DNA from: Candidatus Omnitrophota bacterium
Lineage (GTDB): Bacteria > Omnitrophota > Gorgyraeia > 1-14-0-20-64-10 > JACQQZ01
Assembly (NCBI GenBank): GCA_016206755.1
Contig: JACQQZ010000148.1
Span: 1 to 12,655 of the forward strand
DNA length: 12,655 nt
Direction: 5' to 3'
Part shown: positions 1 through 5,402 of the stretch, one piece after another
Position numbering within the stretch: position 1 is the stretch's first letter
Layout of the letters: each line of letters opens with the position of its first letter
Made by a program: the position numbers and the translations under genes
Notes under the pieces: generated by a model
Databases searched by the model: none
The model's input: the letters and a program-made list of their open reading frames with translations, nothing else
What the model was told of the DNA's origin: nothing

Positions 1-198
1 ATCTGCCAATAGCATGAGTTCAGCTTCGTCACAGCCAAGCGAGCGGGCGAGCTTCCGAAGGACTTGCTCAGAGGGTTGTACCTGATTGGATTCGATTCGT
101 GAAAGATAGGAGTGGTCGACGCCGATCTTTTTCGCCAGCGGTTTCAGACCGATGGATTTTGATTGTCTTAGTTGATGTAGTCTGTTGCCGATCCTCAT
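1..198 (-). CDS. Xre-family HTH transcriptional regulator, partial (C-terminus beyond window)
   Basis: The 66 visible residues form a complete Cro/C1-type helix-turn-helix (HTH_3). A first helix (residues about 1-13) is followed by the turn and recognition helix LAKKIGVDHSYLSRIE (about 21-36), with the usual Ser-Arg-Ile-Glu ending, and then by EQVLRKLARSLG (about 44-55). Such proteins bind DNA as dimers and often regulate their own promoter or a neighbouring toxin, phage or metabolic gene. The gene runs off the left edge, so any partner domain (for example an ImmA/IrrE peptidase or a sensor domain) cannot be seen. The ATG start has no Shine-Dalgarno but lies six bases after a -10 hexamer, so the mRNA may be leaderless. 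The regulatory target is unknown. Confidence 0.85.
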   Translation of the reverse strand, partial: MRIGNRLHQLRQSKSIGLKPLAKKIGVDHSYLSRIESNQVQPSEQVLRKLARSLGCDEAELMLLAD

Positions 199-204
199 GT
201 CGTT

Positions 205-234
205 ATAGTACCGAGCGTGTGATAAATTTGTCAA
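205..234 (-). promoter_or_regulatory. Promoter of the Xre regulator
   Basis: On the minus strand, TTGACA (229-234) is followed after 18 bp by TACTAT (205-210). The ATG begins at 198, so the expected transcription start falls at or next to the A of the start codon. The -35 overlaps the last codon and stop of the upstream membrane-protein gene, which gives the regulator its own transcription unit. Confidence 0.65.
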
Positions 235-827
235 CCCTGTTTATGAATACTATACAAACGTCTACATGTCAATGGCATTTTGCGGCCATGGCTGAGAATT
301 AGAGGGAAAGTAAGGTCGTATTGTGTAATGTGCAAGTGAAAACTTGTTGTTGCGATGGTGCCGTTCTGCGTGGTCACAGCGATGCGAACACGATAATCGC
401 CGAGAGGGATTTCCGGAGTGTTTGTCCACCTGCCTTGCATTGCGCCAAGAGAGGTGTCCCTGCCGAGTACCATTATTGACCTTTTCGGAAGTAATGGACG
501 CTCCGGCTCGTCGGGAAAACCGTTCATTCTTTCTGAAAACCTCAATAATGGTCTGCTGTCTAGGGTCAAAAACTCGATTCTGGCGTGGCAATTTTCTGCG
601 GTGTAACGAGGGATCCAGCGGAATGGCCAGGGCATCGGTTGGTTCACGACGAGAGCTCGGACGAAACGCCACTCTCTCATTTCTGGATAGCCAGCGTTTG
701 TGTTGGCCCGCTCACTTACGGTGATGGTCAACGCTGGCATCCTGCTTCGCTCGACCCAAAGAGCCAGGAAAACTGCGATAAGTGAAGCGATAAATGAAAC
801 CAGGAAATTTGTCAGGTTGGCCAACAT
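231..827 (-). CDS. Membrane-anchored protein of unknown function
   Basis: This is a 198-residue protein with one N-terminal hydrophobic segment (about residues 4-25, ending LALWVERSR). The positively charged residues follow that segment, which leaves the topology uncertain. The remainder is soluble and Pro/Arg-rich. A region around 80-100 with CHARIEFLTLDSRPLLRFSE, and a later stretch resembling beta strands (GDYRVRIAVTTQNGTIATTSFHLHIT, in pieces about 142-167), suggest an immunoglobulin- or beta-sandwich-like domain. I do not recognise the family. There is no clear Shine-Dalgarno before the ATG; a TACAAT hexamer lies seven bases upstream. It sits in a patchy region next to a receiver-domain remnant and an Xre gene, which suggests accessory DNA. 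Confidence 0.7.
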   Translation of the reverse strand: MLANLTNFLVSFIASLIAVFLALWVERSRMPALTITVSERANTNAGYPEMREWRFVRALVVNQPMPWPFRWIPRYTAENCHARIEFLTLDSRPLLRFSERMNGFPDEPERPLLPKRSIMVLGRDTSLGAMQGRWTNTPEIPLGDYRVRIAVTTQNGTIATTSFHLHITQYDLTFPLILSHGRKMPLTCRRLYSIHKQG

Positions 828-834
828 GGCTCAT

Positions 835-840
835 ATTGTA
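835..840 (-). promoter_or_regulatory. Possible -10 hexamer directly before the membrane-protein gene
   Basis: TACAAT on the minus strand ends seven bases before the ATG at 827. I see no convincing -35 at 16-18 bp spacing, so this is a tentative promoter. If it works, the transcript would have almost no leader. Confidence 0.35.
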
Positions 841-867
841 ACGCTTCGACCTATGGGCCGGGGAGGA

Positions 868-921
868 TGCTAGGATCTGATCCCGGCTGGCGGGCTTGAC
901 GAGGTATCCGTCGACGCCCAA
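868..921 (-). pseudogene. Remnant of a response-regulator receiver domain
   Basis: Eighteen minus-strand codons read LGVDGYLVKPASRDQILA. This is the characteristic end of a CheY-like receiver domain: G-x-D-G-Y-L-x-K-P with the conserved signalling lysine, then the start of helix 5. Nothing upstream supplies the rest of the domain (Asp pocket, phospho-acceptor), because the preceding bases belong to the end and stop of another small gene. Downstream the frame stays open but no longer looks like a receiver. I infer a deletion scar or recombination junction rather than a functional gene. Confidence 0.6.
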
Positions 922-922
922 G

Positions 923-1174
923 TCAGTTTTCTTCCGGCAGGAGGTTGCCCTGGTAGACGACGGTGTAGCCGCCGGCGAGGCGCGTTTCCTCGCAGAGCGG
1001 ACAGTCGTCTACTGGCTCTCGGGCCTCCCGCTGAATTTCGGTGATCCGCTGGCGGATCATGGACTCGGTCGGCTTATCCAGATGGACGATCAGGATGTCG
1101 CCGACGCGGGTGAAGATAGCATCGGGACCGTATTCTTCCCGGAGCACCTCGTCAGAGTGGTGCTCCATGATCAC
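923..1174 (-). CDS. Small CxxC protein of unknown function
   Basis: This is an 83-residue ORF read from a GTG at 1174; an ATG in the same frame lies at 1168. It begins IMEHHSDEVLREEYG, has a compact alpha/beta-looking middle and a single CxxC (DDCPLCEE, about residues 56-63) that could bind metal or act in redox. It ends LLPEEN. The GTG overlaps the TGA of the preceding 30-codon ORF in the arrangement GTGA. This means either translational coupling or one gene split by a single-base frameshift: together they would give a protein of about 113 residues. No known family is recognised. Confidence 0.55.
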   Translation of the reverse strand: MIMEHHSDEVLREEYGPDAIFTRVGDILIVHLDKPTESMIRQRITEIQREAREPVDDCPLCEETRLAGGYTVVYQGNLLPEEN

Positions 1175-1263
1175 GGGCCCCAGTCGGGGGATTGGTAGCC
1201 GTGGCCGTCGTAGCCCAGGAGGATGACCTGGGAGCGATGCTTGCCCACAAAGGTAACTGTCAT
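1171..1263 (-). CDS. Short ORF (30 aa), probable N-terminal part of the following CxxC protein
   Basis: The ATG at 1263 is preceded by an excellent Shine-Dalgarno (GGAGGG, then four bases). The peptide starts MTVTFVGKHRSQVILLGYDG and ends with SPDWGP at a TGA inside the GTGA overlap with the next frame. A 30-residue product with a strong ribosome site is unusual. Its end falls in G- and C-runs (about 1174-1195) that are prone to insertion or deletion. It could be a leader peptide coupled to the next gene, or the true N-terminus of a single gene interrupted by a one-base change. I favour the latter slightly. Confidence 0.5.
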   Translation of the reverse strand: MTVTFVGKHRSQVILLGYDGHGYQSPDWGP

Positions 1264-1285
1264 CTTACCCTCCGAAAGGACAGGG

Positions 1286-1332
1286 ATGTCTAATGTCTAG
1301 ACCTGACCCCGAAGCGTCTGACCCCGAAGCGT
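1286..1332. repeat. Two adjacent tandem duplications (7 bp x2 and 15 bp x2)
   Basis: ATGTCTA is repeated exactly at 1286-1292 and 1293-1299. CTGACCCCGAAGCGT is repeated exactly at 1303-1317 and 1318-1332. Both lie in the gap upstream of the small minus-strand ORFs and downstream of msrA. They may be slippage products or a binding array; no function can be assigned. Confidence 0.75.
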
Positions 1333-1368
1333 CTCAAATACGTTTGGGCTGCACAACCCCATGTTACA

Positions 1369-1390
1369 AGACAATTGTCTGCTTGTCTGC
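1369..1390. repeat. 12-bp palindrome plus tandem octamer
   Basis: AGACAATTGTCT (1369-1380) is a perfect palindrome. Overlapping it, TTGTCTGC is repeated in tandem at 1375-1382 and 1383-1390. It lies just beyond the end of msrA. No U-run follows, so I do not call it a terminator. Confidence 0.5.
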
Positions 1391-1416
1391 CTTTTGCGTG
1401 AACGCACAGCCCCTGG

Positions 1417-2004
1417 CTACAGCTTTTCTTTGAGGAGCTGCCGGATTTTTTTGGACTGCAGATGGTGCGAGCAATAGCCGAATGGATTCTTTTGGAGATA
1501 TTTTTGATGGTATTCTTCCGCCCGGGTGTAAGGACCCGCAGGAACAATTTCCGTGACGATCGGATCCTTGAAAATGCGGGCGGATTCTAAAATTTCCTTG
1601 GAGCGGCGCGCCAGCGCGGCCTGTTCTTCGTCCTCGTAAAAAATCACCGAACGGTACTGGCTGCCGACATCCGGTCCCTGCCGGTCCGGGGTGGTCGGAT
1701 CGTGGTATTCCCAAAAAGCCGTCAGCAGCTCTTTGTACGCGGCCGGCGTGCCGTCGTAAACGACTTCCACCACCTCCGCATGGCCGGTGTCTTCTTCGCA
1801 CACCTGGCGATAGGTGGGGTTGGCCACCTTGCCCCCGGAAAAACCAACGGAAGTGGAGGTCACCCCAGGGACATGCCCTAAGATCTTTTCCACGCCCCAA
1901 AAACATCCCGCTCCAAAAACCGCTTTTTTCATAGGTGCCGCCTCAACGGAAACTCCGATCGACGAAACGCAGGCGAACAAAATGAAGGTTTGTATTTTTC
2001 GCAA
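1417..2004 (-). CDS. msrA: Peptide-methionine (S)-S-oxide reductase MsrA, probably exported
   Basis: MsrA reduces methionine-S-sulfoxide in proteins back to methionine using thioredoxin-like donors. The catalytic GCFWG motif is present with Cys34. The family elements TGHAEVVEV (about 73-81), the stretch PTTPDRQGPDVGSQYRS (about 103-119) and the C-terminal GYCSHH with Cys178 as likely resolving cysteine are also there. Residues 1-22 (KIQTFILFACVSSIGVSVEA) look like a signal peptide with cleavage near Ala-Ala-Pro, so the enzyme would repair periplasmic proteins. The chosen start is TTG at 2004, needed to include that segment and lying just downstream of a strong promoter. An in-frame ATG at 1932 with a GAGGCGG-like ribosome site would instead give a cytosolic form starting MKKAVFGAG. 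Total length 195 residues, normal for MsrA with a leader. Confidence 0.95.
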   Translation of the reverse strand: MRKIQTFILFACVSSIGVSVEAAPMKKAVFGAGCFWGVEKILGHVPGVTSTSVGFSGGKVANPTYRQVCEEDTGHAEVVEVVYDGTPAAYKELLTAFWEYHDPTTPDRQGPDVGSQYRSVIFYEDEEQAALARRSKEILESARIFKDPIVTEIVPAGPYTRAEEYHQKYLQKNPFGYCSHHLQSKKIRQLLKEKL

Positions 2005-2033
2005 TGAAAACCCCGTTTCTTCCCAACTCCATT

Positions 2034-2062
2034 ATTGTAAGGCGATTCCCCCGGAAGGTCAA
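2034..2062 (-). promoter_or_regulatory. msrA promoter
   Basis: TTGACC (2057-2062) and TACAAT (2034-2039) on the minus strand are separated by exactly 17 bp, close to the sigma-70 consensus. The predicted leader is roughly 23 bases to the TTG start. The -35 lies next to the divergent promoter of the SRPBCC gene. Confidence 0.75.
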
Positions 2063-2082
2063 AAGCAGCAGATCAGGCATCA

Positions 2083-2091
2083 TGCTATAGT
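2083..2091 (+). promoter_or_regulatory. Extended -10 promoter of the SRPBCC gene
   Basis: TGCTATAGT matches the extended -10 form (TGn followed by TATAGT, one mismatch to TATAAT). No good -35 is visible, as expected for an extended -10 promoter. The start codon is at 2123, leaving a leader of about 25 bases. Confidence 0.5.
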
Positions 2092-2122
2092 TGAATTGGG
2101 GCAACCCGGGGCATTCCATCCC

Positions 2123-2713
2123 ATGGTTAAAAAAACCGTTTTGATTCTGGGGGCGCTGGTTTTTCTGAGCGGGGGGGTGGTTCCAAAAAGCGGCGGCTAC
2201 GTCACAGAAATCGGAGCGCACGCGCTGACCATCGATTTTCAATGGATCACTCCCCGGCAAGCGCATGTCACGGCTTGGATGACGATGCCTGTTTCCCAGG
2301 AGTGCGCTTGGTCGGTTCTGACCGATTACAATCGATTGGCTGAATTTATTCCATTGCTGGAGCGTTCAAAAATCTCCGGTCGTCGCGAAGGGGCGCTCTA
2401 TTTAGACCAGCGCGCGGCGGTAAAATTTCCGTTCTACAAAAAAACGTTCCGTGTGGTTTTCCGCGTGAGCGAAAAGCCCCAACGGGCTCTCAATTTCGAG
2501 GCCGTGGAGGGGGATTTTCGGGTTTACAAAGGAAGCTGGCTTTTGCAGGAATGTCCCGGCGGCACGCACGTCCGCTATGAAGCGTTCGTGGAACCGGCCC
2601 TGGAGATCCCGCGATGGGTGATGACACAATTGGAACGGGGCATCATCAAAGCATCGTTCAGGGCGATTCTAAAACAGGCCGTCAAAAAGGATGCTGACGC
2701 CGGCCGGTTATGA
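2123..2713 (+). CDS. Exported SRPBCC-fold (polyketide cyclase/START-like) protein
   Basis: This is a 196-residue protein. Residues 1-20 (KKTVLILGALVFLSGGVV) form a signal peptide or membrane anchor. The core resembles the polyketide cyclase/dehydrase and coenzyme Q-binding branch of the SRPBCC superfamily: SQECAWSVLTDYNRLAEFIP (about 58-77) is the typical opening helix with W-x-V-L-T-D-Y, followed by strands around KFPFYKKTFRVVFRVS and GDFRVYKGSW, and a C-terminal helix (about 165-187). Such domains bind hydrophobic ligands; the ligand here is unknown. The ATG at 2123 is chosen over upstream in-frame codons because it gives the clean leader peptide and lies after the promoter. Its stop codon abuts that of the convergent tonB gene. 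Confidence 0.8.
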   Translation: MVKKTVLILGALVFLSGGVVPKSGGYVTEIGAHALTIDFQWITPRQAHVTAWMTMPVSQECAWSVLTDYNRLAEFIPLLERSKISGRREGALYLDQRAAVKFPFYKKTFRVVFRVSEKPQRALNFEAVEGDFRVYKGSWLLQECPGGTHVRYEAFVEPALEIPRWVMTQLERGIIKASFRAILKQAVKKDADAGRL

Positions 2714-2735
2714 GGGAGTCCGCAACCGGCCGGCG
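2698..2735. terminator. Bidirectional terminator hairpin spanning two convergent stop codons
   Basis: The arms CGCCGGCCGGTT (2698-2709) and AACCGGCCGGCG (2724-2735) pair perfectly around a 14-base loop. On the plus strand CGTTTTAAA follows, and on the minus strand a T5 run follows about ten bases on. The plus-strand TGA (2711-2713) lies in the loop. The minus-strand TAA (2708-2710) straddles arm and loop, so the hairpin is inside the coding ends of both genes. Confidence 0.7.
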
Positions 2736-3472
2736 CGTTTTAAATCTTCCTCTTGGAGGACGAAGCGAATCGGCACTTTGATGTTGGAGCGCACCGGCAG
2801 AAAACCGACATGGGCCGGATCAAATTTCCATCTCCGGATGGTTTTGAGAGCAGACTCGTCCAGCATCGAAAAACCGGAGCTTGTGTCGATGCCCACTTCA
2901 AGCGGGCGACCCGCCTCATCCACAGAGACGGAAAGAACAACCACCCCTTGCTCTTGGCGCGTGATGGAAGCCCAGGGATAAGGGGGAGCCGGATTTCTCA
3001 GGTGTTTCGATTTCCCTTCCGTGACGGCACCGCCGGGAGAATAAAACGTGATGGCATCTTTTCCAGGGATGGGCGAGCTGCCGTCCCCCATGGGCCCTTG
3101 GCTGCGGCCAAAGGAAGCCGCACCATGGCCCTCAGGCCCTTGAGAAGCAGCGGGAGCTGAAATCGACTCCGCCACGGGTTCTTGCGCCGCGGGCGCCGGG
3201 ACAGATGCCGGCTCCTGCGCCCATTCACTTTTTGATTCTTGGGAGGCCGGAAATTCGGGAGAGCCGGACGGTTTTCCGGCGGGCCGGCGGGCGGAGGAAG
3301 GGGCCGCCACCAAAGAAATCTCAACGCCTCCCATGCCCGGCTCAACTCCGTATCGGGCCGAGTGGGCAAAAATTTGGCCCCCGCCCAGAAACAGCAGCCC
3401 ATGCAAAGTCAAGGAAGCCAGAAAACCGTGGGTGCGGCCGGACGATTCAGCCAGAAGATTGAGCAGACGCAT
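2708..3472 (-). CDS. tonB: TonB energy-transducing protein
   Basis: TonB carries proton-motive energy from the ExbB-ExbD motor in the inner membrane to outer-membrane TonB-dependent transporters. The 254-residue protein has an N-terminal membrane helix (about residues 16-33, GFLASLTLHGLLFLGGG) with the S-x3-H pair (Ser20, His24) that E. coli TonB needs for coupling. A Pro/Ala/Ser/Gly-rich periplasmic linker spans about 55-140. The C-terminal TonB domain covers about 155-240: NPAPPYPWASITRQEQG, VSVDEAGRP, SALKTIRRWKFDPA. The ATG at 3472 is preferred because it starts just before the membrane helix; upstream in-frame codons lie within exbD. It overlaps the exbD end by 26 bases, implying coupled translation. 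Confidence 0.93.
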   Translation of the reverse strand: MRLLNLLAESSGRTHGFLASLTLHGLLFLGGGQIFAHSARYGVEPGMGGVEISLVAAPSSARRPAGKPSGSPEFPASQESKSEWAQEPASVPAPAAQEPVAESISAPAASQGPEGHGAASFGRSQGPMGDGSSPIPGKDAITFYSPGGAVTEGKSKHLRNPAPPYPWASITRQEQGVVVLSVSVDEAGRPLEVGIDTSSGFSMLDESALKTIRRWKFDPAHVGFLPVRSNIKVPIRFVLQEEDLKRAGRLRTPS

Positions 3473-3881
3473 GCTGGGCACCGGTGGTCTGAATGGCAAT
3501 TTTATCGATCCCTGCCCGCCGGACATGGTCCAGGGCTTTGACCACGTCTCCGAAATAAGCGACGTCATCCGCGTTGATTAGAACTTTCAAACCGGCTTCT
3601 TGGCGCTTGAGCGCTTTCAAGCGCGGGCCGACTTTGTCCATCTCCATCAGCTCCCGGTTTAAGTAAACGCGGCCCGCATCGGTGACGGTGATCGTCGCCG
3701 TGGCCGTTCGGGATTCGGACTGGCCCGTCGCTGCTTTTGGCAATTGGACCGGAATGCCTTGATTTTTGACCATCGACAGAGAAACCATGATGAAAGTCGC
3801 CAACAAAAAGAAGATGACATCAATCAGCGGAACGATCTGGATGCGCGCGGGCGCGTGGACCGGACTAGACGGTAACTTCAT
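3447..3881 (-). CDS. exbD: ExbD/TolR biopolymer transport protein
   Basis: ExbD is the proton-channel partner of ExbB. The 144-residue protein has one membrane helix (about 16-37) with IVPLIDVIFFLL, where Asp21 corresponds to the essential protonatable aspartate of the family. A periplasmic domain (about 60-132) follows, with TVTDAGRVYLNRELM and VLINADD, the latter typical of ExbD. The start ATG at 3881 overlaps the end of exbB by 17 bases, and the end runs into tonB. The C-terminal tail (about 133-144, Gln/Ser/Ala-rich) is slightly longer than usual, perhaps because it overlaps the tonB start. The group with exbB and tonB points to ExbD rather than TolR, as no tolA or tolB is present. Confidence 0.93.
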   Translation of the reverse strand: MKLPSSPVHAPARIQIVPLIDVIFFLLATFIMVSLSMVKNQGIPVQLPKAATGQSESRTATATITVTDAGRVYLNRELMEMDKVGPRLKALKRQEAGLKVLINADDVAYFGDVVKALDHVRRAGIDKIAIQTTGAQHASAQSSG

Positions 3882-4491
3882 AGGGGCTCTTCGAAGCGAC
3901 GGGGGCCATCTCGATCTCCAAATCGGTGGCAGCTTGCTCAATCCGCCGCTTGACGCGCTCCTGATACGAGATGAGGAAATTGAGCGGAACCAGCGCCACG
4001 ATGGCGATCACCAACCCGAAGGCGGTGGCGATCAATGCCTCCGAGATTCCGCCGGTGATGGCCACAGGGGCTTCCAATTCCTTGGCGCCCATCAAACCAA
4101 AAGCGCGGATCATTCCCGTGACTGTTCCCAACAGACCCAGCAACGGAGCCAGCGTCACAATCGTTTCCAAGGCCGCGATCCCCTGGCCGTAAGGGACCAG
4201 CCGCTGCAGGGCCGCTTGCAGGAGCGCGTTCGAAAGCGACTTGTTCCGGCGCTTGATGCCCTCGGCAAGAACCTGGGCAACGATGTCTTCGGATTCCAAG
4301 CCGGCGGCGACGGCCTGGGGAATCAATCCCCTGCGGACATAGGAAATAATCTCAGCGGCCTCTTCCGGGCGCGCCTTTTCTTCCTGGCGCCACACAAAGA
4401 GCGCCCGCTCGATGATGAGGGTCAATGCAACGATCGAGGTGACCGTCAACGGCCACATGATGGGGCCGCCTTTTTGGAATAGGTCCAGCAC
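3865..4491 (-). CDS. exbB: ExbB/TolQ/MotA-type proton channel protein
   Basis: ExbB forms the pentameric inner-membrane scaffold around ExbD that drives TonB. The 208-residue protein has three hydrophobic segments (about 11-33, 108-130, 147-173). The conserved TLAPLLGLLGTVTGMI (113-128) and GGISEALIATAFGL (147-160) are the MotA/TolQ/ExbB proton-channel signature helices. A GTG start is chosen because AAGGAG lies eight bases upstream (4500-4505) and the resulting N-terminus, LDLFQKGGPIMWPL, is typical of the family. It is the first gene of the exbB-exbD-tonB operon. No TonB-dependent receptor is in view, so the substrate (iron complex, cobalamin, metal or sugar) is unknown. Confidence 0.94.
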   Translation of the reverse strand: MLDLFQKGGPIMWPLTVTSIVALTLIIERALFVWRQEEKARPEEAAEIISYVRRGLIPQAVAAGLESEDIVAQVLAEGIKRRNKSLSNALLQAALQRLVPYGQGIAALETIVTLAPLLGLLGTVTGMIRAFGLMGAKELEAPVAITGGISEALIATAFGLVIAIVALVPLNFLISYQERVKRRIEQAATDLEIEMAPVASKSPYEVTV

Positions 4492-4522
4492 GACGTTTTC
4501 TCCTTAAGTTTTGGACAACACC

Positions 4523-4539
4523 GGAAGGGGGACCCTTCC
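4523..4539. repeat. Small inverted repeat in the exbB leader
   Basis: GGAAGGG and CCCTTCC pair perfectly around a three-base loop. It lies in the predicted 5' leader of the exbB mRNA, about 18 bases before the ribosome site. No U-run follows on the minus strand, so it may be a leader hairpin rather than a terminator. Confidence 0.5.
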
Positions 4540-4544
4540 AACTA

Positions 4545-4559
4545 TGAAACTGAGTTTCA
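4545..4559. promoter_or_regulatory. Candidate operator at the exbB-exbD-tonB transcription start
   Basis: TGAAACTGAGTTTCA is a perfect 15-bp palindrome (7-bp arms, one central base). It lies immediately downstream of the predicted -10, covering the expected +1, a position where a repressor would block transcription. It does not match the classical Fur box, so the regulator is unknown. Confidence 0.5.
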
Positions 4560-4588
4560 ATTTCACCAGGAAAGGGCCCCTTTGTCAA
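4560..4588 (-). promoter_or_regulatory. Promoter of the exbB-exbD-tonB operon
   Basis: A consensus TTGACA (4583-4588) is followed after 17 bp by TGAAAT (4560-4565) on the minus strand. The spacer contains a short palindrome, AAAGGG/CCCTTT (4571-4583, overlapping the edge of the -35). The leader to the GTG start would be about 65 bases. Confidence 0.65.
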
Positions 4589-4600
4589 GCGGAAATTTTC

Positions 4601-4637
4601 AAAAAACGGCGGGAACGCTTTGGGCGCATTCCCGCCG
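4601..4637 (-). terminator. Intrinsic terminator of the hemerythrin operon
   Basis: On the minus strand, CGGCGGGAA (4629-4637) pairs perfectly with TTCCCGCCG (4607-4615). One internal mismatch is followed by two more GC pairs toward the loop, and TTTTTT (4601-4606) follows at once. This is a textbook rho-independent terminator 19 bases after the stop at 4656, and it insulates the downstream exbB promoter. Confidence 0.9.
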
Positions 4638-4655
4638 AGAAACGCGCGGCTTCAC

Positions 4656-5036
4656 TCAGGCAATCTTCAGGTCTGCCCGCGCTTGATAACGCTCCCAGCC
4701 GGCTTCGAACGCGCCTTCCGCCATAACCGACATCGGTCCGTACGGCATCCGCCCGGACCCCATCACTTCCACGATCAGGTTGACGCGATCGATCACATCA
4801 GAAATCCCCTGGGACCAAGCCCGGTTGTCCCACGCCCAGCGCGCGGCGGTACGCCTCAAAACTTCTTCCACAGCGCCTCGGAGAGGAAGGAAAGCTTCCC
4901 CGTTGAGCTTTTCGAATTGAGGGTGCCGCGTCAACGCTTGCCACAACGCCTCAGAAATATCGTCCGCTAAAAGTTCGAGCATCTTCCCTTGCGGAATCCT
5001 GATCTTCGATGCCGGTGACGGCAGAGAGTTTTTCAT
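4656..5036 (-). CDS. Protein of unknown function (main part of a probably frameshifted gene)
   Basis: This 126-codon frame is largely helical. Recognisable protein-like sequence starts around residue 17: GKMLELLADDISEALWQAL, then RHPQFEKLNGEAF, GAVEEVLRRTAARWAWDNRAW, and a C-terminus ending ARADLKIA. I do not recognise the family. The first about 15 residues (NSLPSPASKIRIP) look like out-of-frame sequence, whereas the other frame across the same bases, which begins in ATGA overlap with the hemerythrin stop, looks more natural. A joined product of about 147 residues is the likely ancestral form. An independent start at the ATG with GGTGG five bases upstream remains possible. A strong terminator follows. 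Confidence 0.6.
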   Translation of the reverse strand: MKNSLPSPASKIRIPQGKMLELLADDISEALWQALTRHPQFEKLNGEAFLPLRGAVEEVLRRTAARWAWDNRAWSQGISDVIDRVNLIVEVMGSGRMPYGPMSVMAEGAFEAGWERYQARADLKIA

Positions 5037-5100
5037 TGGACCACCAGGGCGGTTCGGCCGGAATAAAGTTGATGAGCGGCAAAAGTTTTTGCCAATTCAT
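4951..5100 (-). CDS. 49-codon ORF coupled to hemerythrin; likely N-terminal part of the following unknown gene
   Basis: The ATG overlaps the hemerythrin TGA (ATGA), a classical coupling arrangement. The product begins MNWQKLLPLINFIPAEPPWW and continues SNEKLSAVTGIEDQ, which looks like real coding sequence. It then reaches a stop after residue 49 (ending FSGRYF) while overlapping the next frame by 86 bases. So long an overlap between unrelated small genes is unlikely. A one-base change between about 4985 and 5035 would join the frames into one protein. I cannot tell a natural mutation, a sequencing error and a programmed frameshift apart from this sequence. Confidence 0.5.
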   Translation of the reverse strand: MNWQKLLPLINFIPAEPPWWSNEKLSAVTGIEDQDSAREDARTFSGRYF

Positions 5101-5402
5101 CTAAATTCCAGGACGTCGATCAACAACCTTTGGACTCTCTGCTCATGTTCGTCCAGCATCTGCGTGATGTCCACCCGCTGCCGGACCTCCTCTCGCAATC
5201 CTTGATTGTGATCTCTGAGCAAACGCAGCGCGTTGGCGTCATCCCCCAAGAGCCGGGCCATTGCCGGAAATAGAATTTCTTCCTCTCCCTGCAGGTGCGT
5301 TTCTAAGGCCGCCGGCGCGCGCTGCTGTTCCCGTTGCAGCTCTTCCGCCAATGCCCTTAAAATCCGGTGCTCTTCGCGTACCAAATCATCCCAACGATTC
5401 AT
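5097..5402 (-). CDS. Hemerythrin-like (HHE) domain protein
   Basis: This is a 101-residue, all-helical protein with metal-ligand candidates in the order expected for an HHE four-helix bundle: His12 in REEHRIL, His36 and Glu40 in ETHLQGEEEILFPAM, His65 in LRDHNQGL and His86 in MLDEHEQRV. Hemerythrin-like domains bind a di-iron centre and sense or store oxygen, or take part in iron or nitrosative-stress responses. The role here is not fixed by the sequence. At 101 residues it is shorter than typical HHE proteins. The ATG at 5402 has AGGAGG five bases upstream. Its stop is overlapped by the next ORF, and it is first in a short operon ending in a strong terminator. Confidence 0.82.
   Translation of the reverse strand: MNRWDDLVREEHRILRALAEELQREQQRAPAALETHLQGEEEILFPAMARLLGDDANALRLLRDHNQGLREEVRQRVDITQMLDEHEQRVQRLLIDVLEFR

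Noticed and set aside
1391..1416. Hairpin TGCGTGAACGCA as an msrA terminator
   Set aside because: The stem is only 4-5 bp and no U-run follows on the msrA strand.
1814..2122. N-terminal extension of the SRPBCC gene from an upstream ATG
   Set aside because: The extension runs antisense to msrA and through both promoters, and would bury the signal peptide at 2123.
3766..4482. A 238-codon plus-strand frame opposite exbB and exbD
   Set aside because: Antisense to conserved proton-channel genes; composition typical of a shadow frame.
4545..4559. Palindrome as a Fur box
   Set aside because: TGAAACTGAGTTTCA does not match the GATAAT-type hexamer arrays of Fur sites, so I left the regulator unnamed.
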